DNA of 64,000 nucleotides from Lampropedia hyalina DSM 16112 (GTDB lineage: Bacteria; Pseudomonadota; Gammaproteobacteria; Burkholderiales; Burkholderiaceae_C), in contig NZ_FQUZ01000014.1 in the NCBI RefSeq assembly GCF_900129055.1, positions 1 to 64,000 of the forward strand, given 5' to 3'. The notes beneath the pieces were generated by a model. It was not told the DNA's origin, did not search any database, and saw nothing but the letters and a program-made list of their open reading frames with translations. The position numbers and the translations under genes are program-made. Positions 19,272-29,209 of the stretch are shown one piece after another; positions within the stretch are counted from its first letter, which is position 1; every line of letters starts with the position of its first letter.

Positions 19272-19328
19272 GGTGATTTACCTTTGGTGTGAAACTCGGG
19301 TTGAAGAATGGGGATCGTGAACACGTTC

Positions 19329-19589
19329 TCAGGACTGGTGCAGCAGCGCATCCAGCCCGCCACGCGCATCCAGCGCGATCAGGTCGTCGTGTCCGCCCAC
19401 ATGGGTGCTGCCGATGTAGATTTGCGGCACGGTGCGCCGTCCGGTGGCGGACATCATTTTCTGGCGTTCATCGGGGTTGCTGTCCACCCGGATCTCCTCG
19501 ATCTCGGTCACGCCCTTGCTGTGCAGAAACTGCTTGGCACGAATGCAGTAGGGGCAGACGGCGGTGGTGTACATCTTCACGGGCTGCAT
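19329..19589 (-). CDS. grxC: Glutaredoxin 3
   Basis: 86 aa from the ATG at 19589, with GAGGAGGAA upstream. Redox motif CPYC in VKMYTTAVCPYCIRAKQF; glutathione-binding residues in RRTVPQIYIGSTHVGGHDDL. Glutathione-dependent dithiol reductase of the cytosol. Sits 25 bp after the rhodanese-domain gene and 57 bp before secB, the usual betaproteobacterial arrangement. Confidence 0.95.
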   Translation of the reverse strand: MQPVKMYTTAVCPYCIRAKQFLHSKGVTEIEEIRVDSNPDERQKMMSATGRRTVPQIYIGSTHVGGHDDLIALDARGGLDALLHQS

Positions 19590-19614
19590 GGGGTGTTCCT
19601 CCTCTTGGGGCGTT

Positions 19615-20028
19615 TCAGGCTTTTCCCTGCACGACGGGCAGGCTGGCATCCTTCCAGGCCTTCATGCCGCCTGCCAGAATCTGGGTGTTCTCGTAACCCA
19701 GCTTCTTGGCCGACAGCACGGCGCGCTGGGCGCGGCCACCGCTGGCGCAGACGATCACCAGTGGCAGGGCCTTGTTCTTGACGCTGGCTCCCAGGTGCTG
19801 CTCGAACTGCTCCAGTGGCACATTCTTGGCACCTTTGATGTGGCTCTGGATGAAGTCGTCGGTGCTGCGCACGTCCACCACCACGGCTTTTTCGCGGTTG
19901 ATGAGTTGCACGGTTTCATTGGGACTCAGCCCGGCCAGCGTACCCTTGCTCAGTGCCGGAACGAACAGCAACGCGCCAGAGCCGATGACGGCCAGAAAAA
20001 GATACCAGTTGTCCAGAATGAAATTCAC
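19615..20028 (-). CDS. Membrane-anchored rhodanese-like sulfurtransferase
   Basis: 137 aa with a GTG start at 20028 (GGAGAG upstream). One N-terminal membrane helix (WYLFLAVIGSGALLFVPAL), then a single rhodanese domain with VVVDVRSTDDFIQSHIKGAKNVPL and the active-site cysteine loop VCASGGRAQRA. It resembles YibN of E. coli, which also sits beside grxC and secB. Likely faces the cytosol. The sulfur acceptor is unknown. Confidence 0.9.
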   Translation of the reverse strand: MNFILDNWYLFLAVIGSGALLFVPALSKGTLAGLSPNETVQLINREKAVVVDVRSTDDFIQSHIKGAKNVPLEQFEQHLGASVKNKALPLVIVCASGGRAQRAVLSAKKLGYENTQILAGGMKAWKDASLPVVQGKA

Positions 20029-20231
20029 AGCTTTACTCTCCGCAGGAACAAGCCCCGGATTCTACGGCAAGGCAGGTGCTGTCCGGCCCGTGTGCGGTCT
20101 ATAGCGTGTACCGCAGGCATTTCGCCTCGTGGCCTTGCCCTAAAATGTCGCACTGCGCCTGGCAGGCGCGCGGTGTCTTGCATGCCCGTGCCCGCCGATC
20201 TGATGATGACCCACCCGATAAGGTTGATTGA

Positions 20232-20924
20232 ATGCACAAGCTCGTACTGATTCGCCACGGCGAATCCACCTGGAACCTCGAAAACCGCTTCACTGGCTGG
20301 ACCGATGTGGAACTGACCGCCACCGGCGTGGCCCAGGCGCAGAATGCCGGGCGCATCCTCAAGGCACGCGGCTTCGACTTCGACAAGGCCTACACCAGCG
20401 TGCTCAAGCGTGCCATTCACACTCTCTGGCACAGCCTGGATGCGATGGATCGCACCTGGCTGCCCGTGCAGAATGCCTGGCAACTCAACGAACGCCACTA
20501 TGGCGGACTGCAAGGGCTGAACAAGGCCGACACCGCCGCCAAGTATGGCGACGATCAGGTGCTCGTCTGGCGGCGCAGCTACACCACGCCACCGCCCGCA
20601 CTGGAAGAGAGCGATCCCCGCAGCGAACGTGGCGACCGCCGCTATGCCGCGCTGGATTCTGCCCAGGTGCCGCTGACCGAATGCCTGAAGGACACCGTGG
20701 CGCGTGTGCTGCCCTTCTGGGAATCCGACATTGCACCCGACATCCGCGCGGGCAAGCGTCTGCTGATTGCCGCGCACGGCAATTCCCTGCGCGCCCTCGT
20801 CAAATACCTCGATGGCATCTCCGATGACGACATCGTGGGCCTGAACATCCCCAATGGGGTGCCGCTGGTCTATGAACTCGACGAGCAGCTCAAGCCCATC
20901 AGCCGCAGCTACCTGGAAGACTGA
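20232..20924 (+). CDS. gpmA: 2,3-bisphosphoglycerate-dependent phosphoglycerate mutase
   Basis: 230 aa, AAGG upstream of the ATG. Glycolytic enzyme interconverting 3- and 2-phosphoglycerate through a phosphohistidine. The catalytic motif is [20 protein letters not shown], the acid is in [13 protein letters not shown], and the second histidine is in [19 protein letters not shown]. The length is that of dPGM. Divergent from the rhodanese/grxC/secB set. Confidence 0.97.
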   Translation: MHKLVLIRHGESTWNLENRFTGWTDVELTATGVAQAQNAGRILKARGFDFDKAYTSVLKRAIHTLWHSLDAMDRTWLPVQNAWQLNERHYGGLQGLNKADTAAKYGDDQVLVWRRSYTTPPPALEESDPRSERGDRRYAALDSAQVPLTECLKDTVARVLPFWESDIAPDIRAGKRLLIAAHGNSLRALVKYLDGISDDDIVGLNIPNGVPLVYELDEQLKPISRSYLED

Positions 20925-21145
20925 TCTCCCGGCCGGGGGCGCGCACGGGGCCGGAACCGAATGCGGTCGCGCTGCTCTGATGCACGGTGGGCAAGGCGCG
21001 AATCGCCTGCCCGGCACAAGTCGTTTGCCCCCGTGCCTTTTCTTTCCGGTGTGCGGGTGGTATAAGGGCACTCACCCACAGGCGCGTGGCCCATCGGATG
21101 CCACTGTGCCTGCCCCATGCACGCAATGCACGAGCCAAAGAATCT

Positions 21146-22684
21146 ATGAGTTCCAAACTATCCATCGTGGGATGGGTCAGTGTCGGTGTACTGACCGGCG
21201 CACTGGCCACGTTTTCCCTGCAAACCACGGCACGCAATGCGATTGCCCCGCTGCCGCTGGAAGAAATCCAGCAGCTTGCCGCCGTGTACAGCCTTATCAA
21301 GACGGACTATGTGGAGCCGGTGGACGACAGCAAGCTGATCGTCGATGCCATCTCCGGCATGGTCTCCAGCCTCGACCCCCATTCGCAGTATTTCGACAAG
21401 AACAGCTTCAAGGAATTCCGCGAAGGCACGACCGGGCGGTTCGTCGGCGTGGGCATTGAAATCACCCAGGAAGATGGCCTGATTCGCGTGGTCTCGCCCA
21501 TTGAAGGCTCGCCCGCCGACCGCGCCGGCTTGCAGACCAACGACCTCATCACCCGCATCGACGATACCGCCGTGCGCGGCCTGACCCTGACCGATGCGGT
21601 CAAGCGCATGCGCGGCGAACCCAATACCAAGGTGCTGCTGACGGTGTTCCGCAAGGACGAGAACCGCACCTTCACGGTTACCATCGTGCGCGAGGAAATC
21701 AAGACCCGCTCCGTCAAGGGCGAAGTGGTGGAGCCTGGCTACGCCTGGATTCGCCTTTCGCAGTTCCAGGATCGCACCGTGGATGACTTCGTCACCAAGG
21801 CCGCTGAAATCTATGCCAAGGAACCCCAGCTCAAGGGGCTGGTGCTGGACTTGCGCAACGACCCCGGTGGGCTGCTGGATGCGGCGGTGGCCATCTCGGC
21901 TGCGTTCCTGCCGGAAAACGTCACCGTGGTCACCACCGATGGCCAGTTGCCGGAAAGCAAGGCCAAGTTCACCACCCACCCAAGCGACTATGTGCGCAGA
22001 AGCTTTGGCCTGGGCAGCACCAACCCGCTGCGCAACCTGCCCGCTGGCCTGAAGAAGGTGCCGATGGTGGTGCTGGTCAATGAAGGATCGGCATCGGCCA
22101 GCGAAATCGTCGCCGGGGCCTTGCAGGATCACCAGCGCGCCATCGTCATGGGCAGCCAGACCTTTGGCAAGGGGTCGGTGCAGACCGTGCGCCAGTTGGG
22201 GCCGGAATCGGGCATCAAACTGACCACCGCGCTGTACTACACGCCGTCAGGCCGCTCCATTCAGGCCAAGGGCATCGTGCCGGACATTGCGCTGGATGAA
22301 ACCGCCGAAGGCAACCTCTACGCCTCGCTGCGCATCCGCGAAGCCGATCTCGTCAAACACCTGGGCACGGACTACACCCCCGAGGAAGCCGCCCGCAAGG
22401 AGCAGGAGCGCGAGGAAGCCATCAAGCGGCTGGAGCAGGAATCCAACGCCAACGGCGGACAGTCGCCACGCCGCCTGCCCACATTCGGCTCGCCCGAGGA
22501 CTTCCAGCTTCAGCAGGCACTCAATCACCTCAAGGGTCTGCCAGTCAAGGTCAGTGAGGAACCCGCCGAGCGCGAGAGCCGCGACACTGCCAAGACCACC
22601 ACCCCTGACAATGACGCTGGCAACGAGAAAGAGAAAGACGCAAACCCAGCCACGGCCCCAGACAATGCCGTGAAGCAGCCGTAA
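21146..22684 (+). CDS. ctpA: C-terminal processing (tail-specific) protease, S41 family
   Basis: 512 aa from the ATG at 21146. One N-terminal membrane or signal helix (SIVGWVSVGVLTGALATFSL), then the S41 N-domain, a PDZ domain (GRFVGVGIEITQEDGLIRVVSPIEGSPADRAGL), and the protease core with LRNDPGGLLDAAV, nucleophile Ser in VLVNEGSASASEIVAG and general-base Lys in SQTFGKGSVQT. A charged, low-complexity tail of ~110 residues follows. Periplasmic protease that trims or degrades proteins from their C-termini. In related genomes an EnvC-type gene often lies between gpmA and this gene; here there is only a 221-bp gap without an ORF. Confidence 0.93.
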   Translation: MSSKLSIVGWVSVGVLTGALATFSLQTTARNAIAPLPLEEIQQLAAVYSLIKTDYVEPVDDSKLIVDAISGMVSSLDPHSQYFDKNSFKEFREGTTGRFVGVGIEITQEDGLIRVVSPIEGSPADRAGLQTNDLITRIDDTAVRGLTLTDAVKRMRGEPNTKVLLTVFRKDENRTFTVTIVREEIKTRSVKGEVVEPGYAWIRLSQFQDRTVDDFVTKAAEIYAKEPQLKGLVLDLRNDPGGLLDAAVAISAAFLPENVTVVTTDGQLPESKAKFTTHPSDYVRRSFGLGSTNPLRNLPAGLKKVPMVVLVNEGSASASEIVAGALQDHQRAIVMGSQTFGKGSVQTVRQLGPESGIKLTTALYYTPSGRSIQAKGIVPDIALDETAEGNLYASLRIREADLVKHLGTDYTPEEAARKEQEREEAIKRLEQESNANGGQSPRRLPTFGSPEDFQLQQALNHLKGLPVKVSEEPAERESRDTAKTTTPDNDAGNEKEKDANPATAPDNAVKQP

Positions 22685-22736
22685 ATCCGGCCTGGTCATC
22701 GCCTCCCCCTGAACCGGGAAGCGGTGGCCTGGATTT
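22683..22736 (+). terminator. Stem-loop starting at the ctpA stop codon
   Basis: AAATCCGGCC (22683-22692) pairs with GGCCTGGATTT (22726-22736) with one bulged T; GC-rich inner pairs (CCCC..CCGGG) are possible. No T-run follows, so it is at best a weak or Rho-assisted terminator. Confidence 0.35.
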
Positions 22737-22788
22737 CAAGCGCATGATCCGCACCATCACATGCTGCGGTGCAGGCATGAGCCGGATT

Positions 22789-22794
22789 TATAAT
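22789..22794 (+). promoter_or_regulatory. Candidate -10 box TATAAT upstream of the FmdB-like gene
   Basis: A perfect TATAAT lies 42 bases before the ATG at 22836, in the only gap between ctpA and the fmdB-aspS pair. No good -35 hexamer was found at 16-18 bases spacing, so the call rests on the -10 alone. Confidence 0.35.
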
Positions 22795-22835
22795 GCGCGG
22801 CTGTTTGCGTTTCTTTTTGAACGATTGCTGGTTTT

Positions 22836-23165
22836 ATGCCGATTTATGCCTATCGATGCAGCGTCTGCGGCCATGCCAAGGATGCACTGCAAAAAATCTC
22901 CGACGCGCCCCTGACAACCTGCCCTGCCTGCGGCGCAGAAGCCCTGGTCAAGCAAGTGACGGCAGCGGGTTTTCAGCTCAAGGGTACGGGCTGGTATGCC
23001 ACCGACTTCAAGCACGGCTCTGGTGGCGCAGCCAAGGCACCACCGGCTGCCGCCAGCACCGAGGCTCCCGATGCCGACTCCCAGTCCAGCAACAGCGGCA
23101 CGGCTGTCGAAAAGACACAAAGCAGCCCCCCCTCATCCAGCCATACGCCTGCCACGGCGGCCTGA
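22836..23165 (+). CDS. FmdB/YwqK-type zinc-ribbon regulatory protein
   Basis: 109 aa. The first ~60 residues are a FmdB zinc ribbon: [20 protein letters not shown], then [30 protein letters not shown], giving the CxxC...CxxC metal site. The remaining ~45 residues are Ala/Ser/Pro-rich and probably disordered. The molecular role of this family is not well established. It precedes aspS by 91 bp, an arrangement typical of betaproteobacteria. Confidence 0.88.
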   Translation: MPIYAYRCSVCGHAKDALQKISDAPLTTCPACGAEALVKQVTAAGFQLKGTGWYATDFKHGSGGAAKAPPAAASTEAPDADSQSSNSGTAVEKTQSSPPSSSHTPATAA

Positions 23166-23256
23166 TAGGGGGCTGGCACGCAGTGAGCCTGCCCGCTCCA
23201 CAACACCCCATTCCCCTCCGAATCAACCCGCCGCAAGGCAGAAATGGAAACCTTTT

Positions 23257-25053
23257 ATGGTGATGCGTACTGAATACTGTGGCCTGGTCACAGAAGCACT
23301 GGCCGGACAAACCGTCACACTGGTCGGCTGGGTGAACCGCCGTCGTGACCACGGCGGTGTGATTTTCATCGACCTGCGCGACCGCGAAGGCTATGTGCAG
23401 GTGGTCTGCGACCCCGACCGTCCCGAGATGTTCTCCGCTGCCGAGAGCCTGCGCAACGAATTCTGCATCCAGATCAAGGGGCTGGTGCGCCTGCGCCCGG
23501 AAGGCACCAGCAACGACAGCCTCACCAGCGGCAAGATCGAAGTGCTGTGCCATGAACTGACCATCCTGAACGCTTCCGTCACCCCGCCATTCCAGATGGA
23601 CGACGATACGCTCAGCGAGACCACACGCCTGACGCACCGCGTCATGGATCTGCGTCGCCCTTACATGCAAAAGAACCTGATGCTGCGCTACCGCGTCAGC
23701 ATGGAAGTGCGCAAGTTCCTGGACTCCCACGGCTTCATCGACATCGAAACGCCCATGCTGGGCAAGTCCACGCCCGAAGGTGCGCGCGATTACCTCGTGC
23801 CCAGCCGCGTGCACGATGGCCATTTCTACGCGCTGCCCCAGTCCCCCCAGCTCTACAAGCAGATGCTGATGGTCGCCGGCTACGACCGCTACTACCAGAT
23901 CACCAAGTGCTTCCGCGACGAAGACCTGCGTGCCGACCGCCAGCCGGAATTCACCCAGATCGATATCGAAACCTCGTTCCTGAACGAGGAAGAAATCCGC
24001 GCACTGTTCCAGCAGATGATTACCGAGGTGTTCCGCAACACCATGAACGTCGAACTGGGCGAGTTCCCGGTCATGAGCTATCAGGAAGCCGCACGCCTGT
24101 ACGGTTCCGACAAGCCCGATCTGCGCGTCAAGCTGCAATTCACCGACTTGAAGGACGTGATGGCCGACGTGGACTTCAAGGTCTTCTCCGGCCCGGCCAC
24201 TGCCCCTGGTGGCCGTGTCGTGGCCCTGCGCGTTCCCGGTGGTGCCGCCCTGTCGCGCAGCGAAATCGATGCCTATACCGAATTCGTCAAAATCTACGGA
24301 GCCAAGGGTCTGGCCTGGATCAAGGTCAATGAAGTGGCCAAGGGCCGCGATGGCCTGCAAAGCCCCATCGTCAAGAACCTGCACGACAAGGCGATTGCCG
24401 AAACCCTGGCACGCACTGGCGCACAGGATGGCGACCTGCTTTTCTTCGGCGCAGATAAGGAAAAAATCGTCAATGATGCCATCGGTGGCCTGCGCATCAA
24501 GATCGGCCACAGTGCATTCGGCAAGAGTCACGGCCTGTTTGAAGACCGCTGGGCACCGCTGTGGGTGGTGGACTTCCCCGTGTTCGAGTACGACGACGAA
24601 GACAAACGCTGGGTGGCCGTACACCACCCGTTCACCGCGCCCAAGGACGGCCACGAGGAATGGTTGGAATCCGCCCCCGAGAAGTGCATTGCCAAGGCCT
24701 ACGACATGGTGCTCAACGGCTGGGAGCTGGGCGGTGGCTCGGTGCGTATCCACCGCGCCGACGTGCAAAGCAAGGTTTTCGGCGCATTGAACATCAATGA
24801 AGAAGAAGCCCGCGCCAAGTTTGGCTATCTGCTGGACGCACTGCAATACGGCGCACCCCCGCACGGCGGCCTGGCATTCGGGCTGGATCGCCTCATCACA
24901 TTGATGACCAAGGCCGACTCCATCCGCGACGTGATCGCCTTCCCCAAGACCCAGCGTGCCCAGGACCTGCTCACCCAGGCCCCGTCGGCGGTGGACGAGA
25001 AACAGTTGCGCGAGCTGCACATTCGCCTGCGCAACAGCCAGCCTGCGGTCTGA
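23257..25053 (+). CDS. aspS: Aspartyl-tRNA synthetase
   Basis: 598 aa, bacterial-type AspRS. The N-terminal OB anticodon domain begins [18 protein letters not shown]; class II motif 2 is in [25 protein letters not shown]; a GAD insertion domain (residues ~290-410) and motif 3 [13 protein letters not shown] follow. The ATG at 23257 gives MVMRTEYCG; the second ATG at 23263 is equally possible. Charges tRNA-Asp, and in bacteria lacking AsnRS also tRNA-Asn. That second role cannot be decided from this window. Confidence 0.96.
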   Translation: MVMRTEYCGLVTEALAGQTVTLVGWVNRRRDHGGVIFIDLRDREGYVQVVCDPDRPEMFSAAESLRNEFCIQIKGLVRLRPEGTSNDSLTSGKIEVLCHELTILNASVTPPFQMDDDTLSETTRLTHRVMDLRRPYMQKNLMLRYRVSMEVRKFLDSHGFIDIETPMLGKSTPEGARDYLVPSRVHDGHFYALPQSPQLYKQMLMVAGYDRYYQITKCFRDEDLRADRQPEFTQIDIETSFLNEEEIRALFQQMITEVFRNTMNVELGEFPVMSYQEAARLYGSDKPDLRVKLQFTDLKDVMADVDFKVFSGPATAPGGRVVALRVPGGAALSRSEIDAYTEFVKIYGAKGLAWIKVNEVAKGRDGLQSPIVKNLHDKAIAETLARTGAQDGDLLFFGADKEKIVNDAIGGLRIKIGHSAFGKSHGLFEDRWAPLWVVDFPVFEYDDEDKRWVAVHHPFTAPKDGHEEWLESAPEKCIAKAYDMVLNGWELGGGSVRIHRADVQSKVFGALNINEEEARAKFGYLLDALQYGAPPHGGLAFGLDRLITLMTKADSIRDVIAFPKTQRAQDLLTQAPSAVDEKQLRELHIRLRNSQPAV

Positions 25054-25273
25054 ATACCGTCTGGCAACGCCCTGATGGCCTGTTGTTGCTCTCTGGGTGT
25101 TTTCCCTTGGAGCAGGGCAGGCCGCCGCAGAAATGACGGGTACCGCCGTGTGATTTTCTGTGGGGGTAATCAAATATCGGTAGAATCACCCGGTTCTACC
25201 GTTGCCGGGAGCGGCTTTCTGTGTGTGAGGTGCAGGAGCCGCCGGATTTCCGGCCTTCGGTTGTAGATTCATT

Positions 25274-25360
25274 GCGCGGGTGGCGAAATTGGTAGACGCA
25301 CCAGGTTTAGGTCCTGACGCCAGCAATGGTGTGGGGGTTCGAGTCCCCCCCCGCGCACCA
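25274..25360 (+). tRNA. tRNA-Leu (anticodon UAG)
   Basis: 87 nt including an encoded CCA. Acceptor stem GCGCGGG pairs with CCCGCGC; D-loop GGTAGACGC; anticodon loop TTTAGGT giving TAG in DNA (reads CUA/CUN); a class II variable arm (TGACGCCAGCAATGGTG region); T-arm GGGGGTTCGAGTCCCCC. It lies directly upstream of tig, as in other Burkholderiales. Confidence 0.95.
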
Positions 25361-25430
25361 CCGAACCGTTTTCGTGCCAGCCCCTGCGGGCGGGCTGGCC
25401 ATTCAAAAAGAATAGACAGTAGGATTTTTC

Positions 25431-26759
25431 ATGGCAGTCAATGTAGAAGTGCTGGAGAAGCTGGAACGCAAGATCACCCTGAACGTGGCGGTCAGCGATA
25501 TTCAGGGCGAAATCGAAAAACGCCTCAAGCGTCTGGCCAAGAGCGTCAAGATGGACGGCTTCCGCCCAGGCAAGGTGCCGCTCTCGGTGGTGGCACAGCG
25601 TTATGGCAGCTCCGTACAGTACGAAGTGTTGAATGAGCGCGTGGGCGAGGCCTTCAATCAGGCCGTGAATGAAGCCGAACTGCGCGTGGCAGGCCAGCCC
25701 AGCATCTCCGAGAAAGACGGTGCGGCAGAAGGCTTCCTGGACTTTGAAGCCGTCTTCGAAGTGTTCCCGCAAGTGCAGATCGCCGATCTGTCCGATCTGG
25801 AAATCGAGCGCGTCAGCGTGGATGTGGACGATGCCGCCATCGACCGCACCCTGGACATTCTGCGCAAGCAGCGTCGCACCTTTGCCCTGCGTGGCAAGGA
25901 CGAGCCGGTGCAGGATGGCGACCGCGTCACCGTGGACTTTGAAGGCAAGATCGATGGCGACCCCTTTGAAGGCGGCAAGGCCGAGGACTTCGCCTTCCTG
26001 GTGGGCGAAGGCCAGATGCTCAAGGAATTCGAGGATGCCGTGCGCGGCCTGAAGCTGGACGAGAGCAAGACCTTCCCTCTGGCTTTCCCCGAGGACTACC
26101 ACGGCAAGGAAGTGGCTGGCAAGACCGCCGATTTCCTCGTCACCGTCAAGAAAATCGAAGCCGCCAACCTGCCGGAAATCACCGACGAGTTTGCCAAGTC
26201 GCTGGGCGTGGATGCCGCTACCGTCGAAGGTCTGCGCGAGGACATCCGCAACAACCTGGAGCGCGAGGTCAAGTTCCGTGTGCAGGCCCGCAACAAGCAG
26301 GCTGTGCTCAATGGCCTGCTGGACAAGTCCGAACTCGACCTGCCCAAGGCCAGCGTGCAGAGTGAAATCGCCCGCTTGGAAGAGGGCGCGCGCGAGGAAC
26401 TGCGCCAGCGCGGCATCAAGGACGTGGGCAACAGCCCAATTCCTGCCGAAATTTTCCGTCCGCAGGCCGAGCGTCGTGTGCGTCTGGGTCTGGTTGTAGC
26501 TGAACTGGTGCGTGCCAACGAACTCCAGGCCAAGCCCGAACAGGTGCGTACCCATGTGCAGGAACTGGCATCCAGCTACGAGCAACCGGAGGATGTGGTG
26601 AAGTGGTACTTCAGCGATCCCCAACGCCTCCAGGATGTGGAAGCCGTGGTGATCGAAAACAATGTCACCGAATTCGTGCTCGGCCAGGCCAAGACCGTGG
26701 AGAAGACCATTTCCTTCGAGGAACTGATGTCCAGCCAGGGCGGTGGCGTGGTCGCATAA
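25431..26759 (+). CDS. tig: Trigger factor (ribosome-bound chaperone / PPIase)
   Basis: 442 aa; AGGA precedes the ATG. N-terminal ribosome-binding domain with the signature MDGFRPGKVPLSVV (GFRxGxxP loop contacting L23), middle FKBP-type PPIase domain (GDRVTVDFEGKIDGDPFEGGKAEDFAFLVGEG), and a long helical C-terminal chaperone domain. Binds nascent chains at the exit tunnel. Precedes clpP, clpX and lon, the standard proteostasis cluster. Confidence 0.96.
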   Translation: MAVNVEVLEKLERKITLNVAVSDIQGEIEKRLKRLAKSVKMDGFRPGKVPLSVVAQRYGSSVQYEVLNERVGEAFNQAVNEAELRVAGQPSISEKDGAAEGFLDFEAVFEVFPQVQIADLSDLEIERVSVDVDDAAIDRTLDILRKQRRTFALRGKDEPVQDGDRVTVDFEGKIDGDPFEGGKAEDFAFLVGEGQMLKEFEDAVRGLKLDESKTFPLAFPEDYHGKEVAGKTADFLVTVKKIEAANLPEITDEFAKSLGVDAATVEGLREDIRNNLEREVKFRVQARNKQAVLNGLLDKSELDLPKASVQSEIARLEEGAREELRQRGIKDVGNSPIPAEIFRPQAERRVRLGLVVAELVRANELQAKPEQVRTHVQELASSYEQPEDVVKWYFSDPQRLQDVEAVVIENNVTEFVLGQAKTVEKTISFEELMSSQGGGVVA

Positions 26760-26887
26760 GCCGCTGCTGGGTCATGTCACCGGTTACAGGGAACCCTGAC
26801 TGAAAAAGACATGGCCTCACCGCATGGGATGCAGTAAATGGGTAAGATCGGCGCAACAAGCGGCTGACATGGCCATTTACCTCCAAC

Positions 26888-26925
26888 ATGGGCTTGTGCT
26901 GACGGTACAAGCCCATATTTGTTTC
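26888..26925 (+). terminator. Perfect 10-bp stem-loop between tig and clpP
   Basis: ATGGGCTTGT (26888-26897) and ACAAGCCCAT (26907-26916) are exact complements around a 9-base loop, followed by ATTTGTTTC. The T-run is interrupted, so termination may be partial. This would make clpP expression partly independent of tig. No ORF occupies the 233-bp gap. Confidence 0.5.
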
Positions 26926-26992
26926 TGGCAAAGGCACACAACGCGCACGTTTTGACAGGGCCTGATTTTTCGCAACGCGAAGGAAGCTGACA

Positions 26993-27604
26993 ATGAATAT
27001 TCTGGAAACCCGCAACCTGGGACTGATTCCCACGGTGATCGAACAATCGGGACGTGGTGAACGTGCCTTTGACATTTACTCGCGCCTGCTCAAGGAACGC
27101 ATCATTTTTCTCGTCGGCGAAGTCAATGACCAGACCGCCAATCTGGTGGTGGCGCAGATGTTGTTCCTGGAGAGCGAGAATCCGGAAAAGGACATCCACT
27201 TCTACATCAACTCGCCCGGTGGCAGTGTGACGGCCGGCATGTCCATCTACGACACCATGCAGTTCATTCGCCCGCAGGTCTCCACCATGTGTTTGGGCTT
27301 TGCCGCCAGCATGGGCGCGTTCCTGCTGGCAGCCGGTGAAAAGGGCAAGCGTTATTCGCTGCCCAATTCCAAGATCATGATCCACCAGGTGCTGGGCGGC
27401 GCGCGCGGACAGGCGACCGACATCGAAATCCACGCCCGCGACATTCTGCGCACCAAGGAACAGATGAACCGCATCCTGGCCGAACGCACGGGCCAGAGCT
27501 ATGAAAAAATTGCGCACGACACCGAGCGTGACTACTTCATGACGGCCACGGAAGCCCAGGAATACGGCCTGGTCGATCAGGTGGTCGAAAAGCGTGGCGG
27601 TTGA
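26993..27604 (+). CDS. clpP: ATP-dependent Clp protease proteolytic subunit
   Basis: 203 aa. Self-compartmentalised serine protease with catalytic Ser in [16 protein letters not shown], His in [17 protein letters not shown], and the Asp following in the usual position. The N-terminus [30 protein letters not shown] includes the short propeptide and axial loop. SD GAAGGA before the ATG. Works with ClpX encoded 118 bp downstream. Confidence 0.97.
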   Translation: MNILETRNLGLIPTVIEQSGRGERAFDIYSRLLKERIIFLVGEVNDQTANLVVAQMLFLESENPEKDIHFYINSPGGSVTAGMSIYDTMQFIRPQVSTMCLGFAASMGAFLLAAGEKGKRYSLPNSKIMIHQVLGGARGQATDIEIHARDILRTKEQMNRILAERTGQSYEKIAHDTERDYFMTATEAQEYGLVDQVVEKRGG

Positions 27605-27722
27605 GTTTCCTCGCCCACCATGCCGCCCGGTGGCTTCCTGCAAGCCACCGGCAAGCCTGCACCCGTCGGCAGGTGGCCTGCGGGTTTGACAACGCGACGT
27701 TCAGAATAAGGTAGTGGGATAT

Positions 27723-28988
27723 ATGGCCGAGAAAAAAGGCACTTCAAGCGAAAAAACCCTGTATTGCTCGTTTTGCGGAAAAAGCCAGCACGAAGTCAAG
27801 AAACTGATCGCCGGCCCGTCCGTGTTCATCTGCGACGAGTGCATTGACCTGTGCAACGAGATCGTGCGCGACGAGGAACCGGCCAAGGCAGATGACAAGG
27901 CCGCCCGCCCCGACCTGCCCACGCCCGTGGAAATCAAGGCCAATCTGGACAAGTACGTCATAGGCCAGGAGCATGCCAAGAAGTCCCTGTCGGTCGCGGT
28001 GTACAACCACTACAAACGCCTGTGGCACAAAGGCAATGCCGGCAAGGATGAGGTGGAACTGACCAAGAGCAACATCCTGCTCATCGGCCCCACCGGCTCC
28101 GGCAAGACCTTGTTGGCGCAGACCATGGCACGCATGCTGAACGTCCCCTTCGTGATGGCCGATGCCACCACCTTGACCGAAGCCGGGTATGTCGGCGAGG
28201 ACGTGGAAAACATCATTCAGAAGCTGTTGCAGAGCTGTGAGTACAAGATCGAGGAAGCGCAGCGTGGCATCGTCTATATCGACGAAATCGACAAGATTTC
28301 CCGCAAATCCGACAACCCATCCATTACCCGCGACGTATCGGGCGAAGGCGTGCAGCAGGCCCTGCTCAAGCTGATCGAGGGCACGATGGCCAGCGTTCCC
28401 CCCCAGGGCGGGCGCAAGCACCCGAATCAGGATTTCCTGCAAGTCGATACCACCAACATCCTGTTCATTTGCGGCGGGGCTTTTGCCGGTCTGGAAAAAG
28501 TCATCGAAAACCGCACCGAGGCCTCAGGCATCGGCTTTGGGGCAGCGGTGCGCAGCAAGAAACAGCGCGACCTCTCGGAGCTGTTCAGCGAAATCGAGCC
28601 GGAAGACCTCATCAAGTTCGGCATCATTCCCGAACTGGTGGGACGCCTGCCGGTCGTCACCGCCCTGATGGAGCTGGACGAAGCCGCGCTGGTGCAAATC
28701 CTGACCGAGCCGCGCAACGCCCTGACCAAGCAGTACAGCAAGCTGCTGGGCATGGAAGGCGTGGAGCTGGAAATCCGCCCGGAAGCCCTCACCGCCATTG
28801 CCCGCAAGGCCATTGCCCGCAAGACCGGCGCGCGGGGCCTGCGCTCCATTCTGGAGCAATCGCTGCTGAGCACCATGTTCGATCTGCCTTCCACCCCGAA
28901 TGTGCAGAAAGTGGTGATCGAAGAGAGCACCATCACCGAAGACAAACCGCCGCTGCTGGTGTACCGCGACGAGGCCAAGAAAGCCTGA
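27723..28988 (+). CDS. clpX: ATP-dependent Clp protease ATP-binding subunit ClpX
   Basis: 421 aa from the ATG at 27723 ([11 protein letters not shown]); a GTG three codons upstream is less likely. N-terminal four-cysteine zinc-binding domain, [10 protein letters not shown]...[10 protein letters not shown]. Walker A GPTGSGKT, Walker [12 protein letters not shown], pore loop GYVGEDVE, and sensor/arginine-finger region [13 protein letters not shown]-type ClpP loop region GIGFGAAV. Hexameric unfoldase that recognises degron-tagged proteins. Confidence 0.97.
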   Translation: MAEKKGTSSEKTLYCSFCGKSQHEVKKLIAGPSVFICDECIDLCNEIVRDEEPAKADDKAARPDLPTPVEIKANLDKYVIGQEHAKKSLSVAVYNHYKRLWHKGNAGKDEVELTKSNILLIGPTGSGKTLLAQTMARMLNVPFVMADATTLTEAGYVGEDVENIIQKLLQSCEYKIEEAQRGIVYIDEIDKISRKSDNPSITRDVSGEGVQQALLKLIEGTMASVPPQGGRKHPNQDFLQVDTTNILFICGGAFAGLEKVIENRTEASGIGFGAAVRSKKQRDLSELFSEIEPEDLIKFGIIPELVGRLPVVTALMELDEAALVQILTEPRNALTKQYSKLLGMEGVELEIRPEALTAIARKAIARKTGARGLRSILEQSLLSTMFDLPSTPNVQKVVIEESTITEDKPPLLVYRDEAKKA

Positions 28989-28994
28989 GCACCT

Positions 28995-29047
28995 GCATCC
29001 TCGCCTGCCGGCGCGACCTGTTTCAGTCGCGTGCCGACAGAGGATGC
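28995..29047 (+). repeat. Stem-loop in the clpX-lon gap
   Basis: GCATCCTC (28995-29002) pairs exactly with GAGGATGC (29040-29047). Inside, GCGCGAC (29011-29017) pairs with GTCGCGT (29026-29032) with one G-T. It starts six bases after the clpX stop. No T-run follows. It may protect the clpX mRNA end or act as a weak terminator. Confidence 0.4.
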
Positions 29048-29156
29048 CAGCGGCACTGGTCGCAAAAACCACACAACGCCCCGGATACCGCGAGTTGCTT
29101 CATCATACGGTCACATGGCCTGTGTGCCTCTTGCTGACCCGTGCGGCTTCTGACCG

Positions 29157-29184
29157 CTTGAAAAAATACGGCCAGCCCCGATCT
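29157..29184 (+). promoter_or_regulatory. lon: Candidate sigma-32 (heat-shock) promoter of lon
   Basis: CTTGAAA at 29157-29163, a 12-base spacer, then CCCCGATCT at 29176-29184, ending 25 bases before the lon ATG. The sigma-32 consensus is CTTGAAA, 11-16 bases, CCCCATNT. The match is close, and lon is a classical heat-shock gene. Expected transcription start is around 29190, leaving a leader of about 20 bases. Confidence 0.6.
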
Positions 29185-29209
29185 GCGACTGAACCAACCG
29201 AACAAGCCA

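Noticed and set aside
23008-25173. 721-codon minus-strand ORF opposite aspS
   Set aside because: Shadow of AspRS; the plus strand has all class II synthetase motifs.
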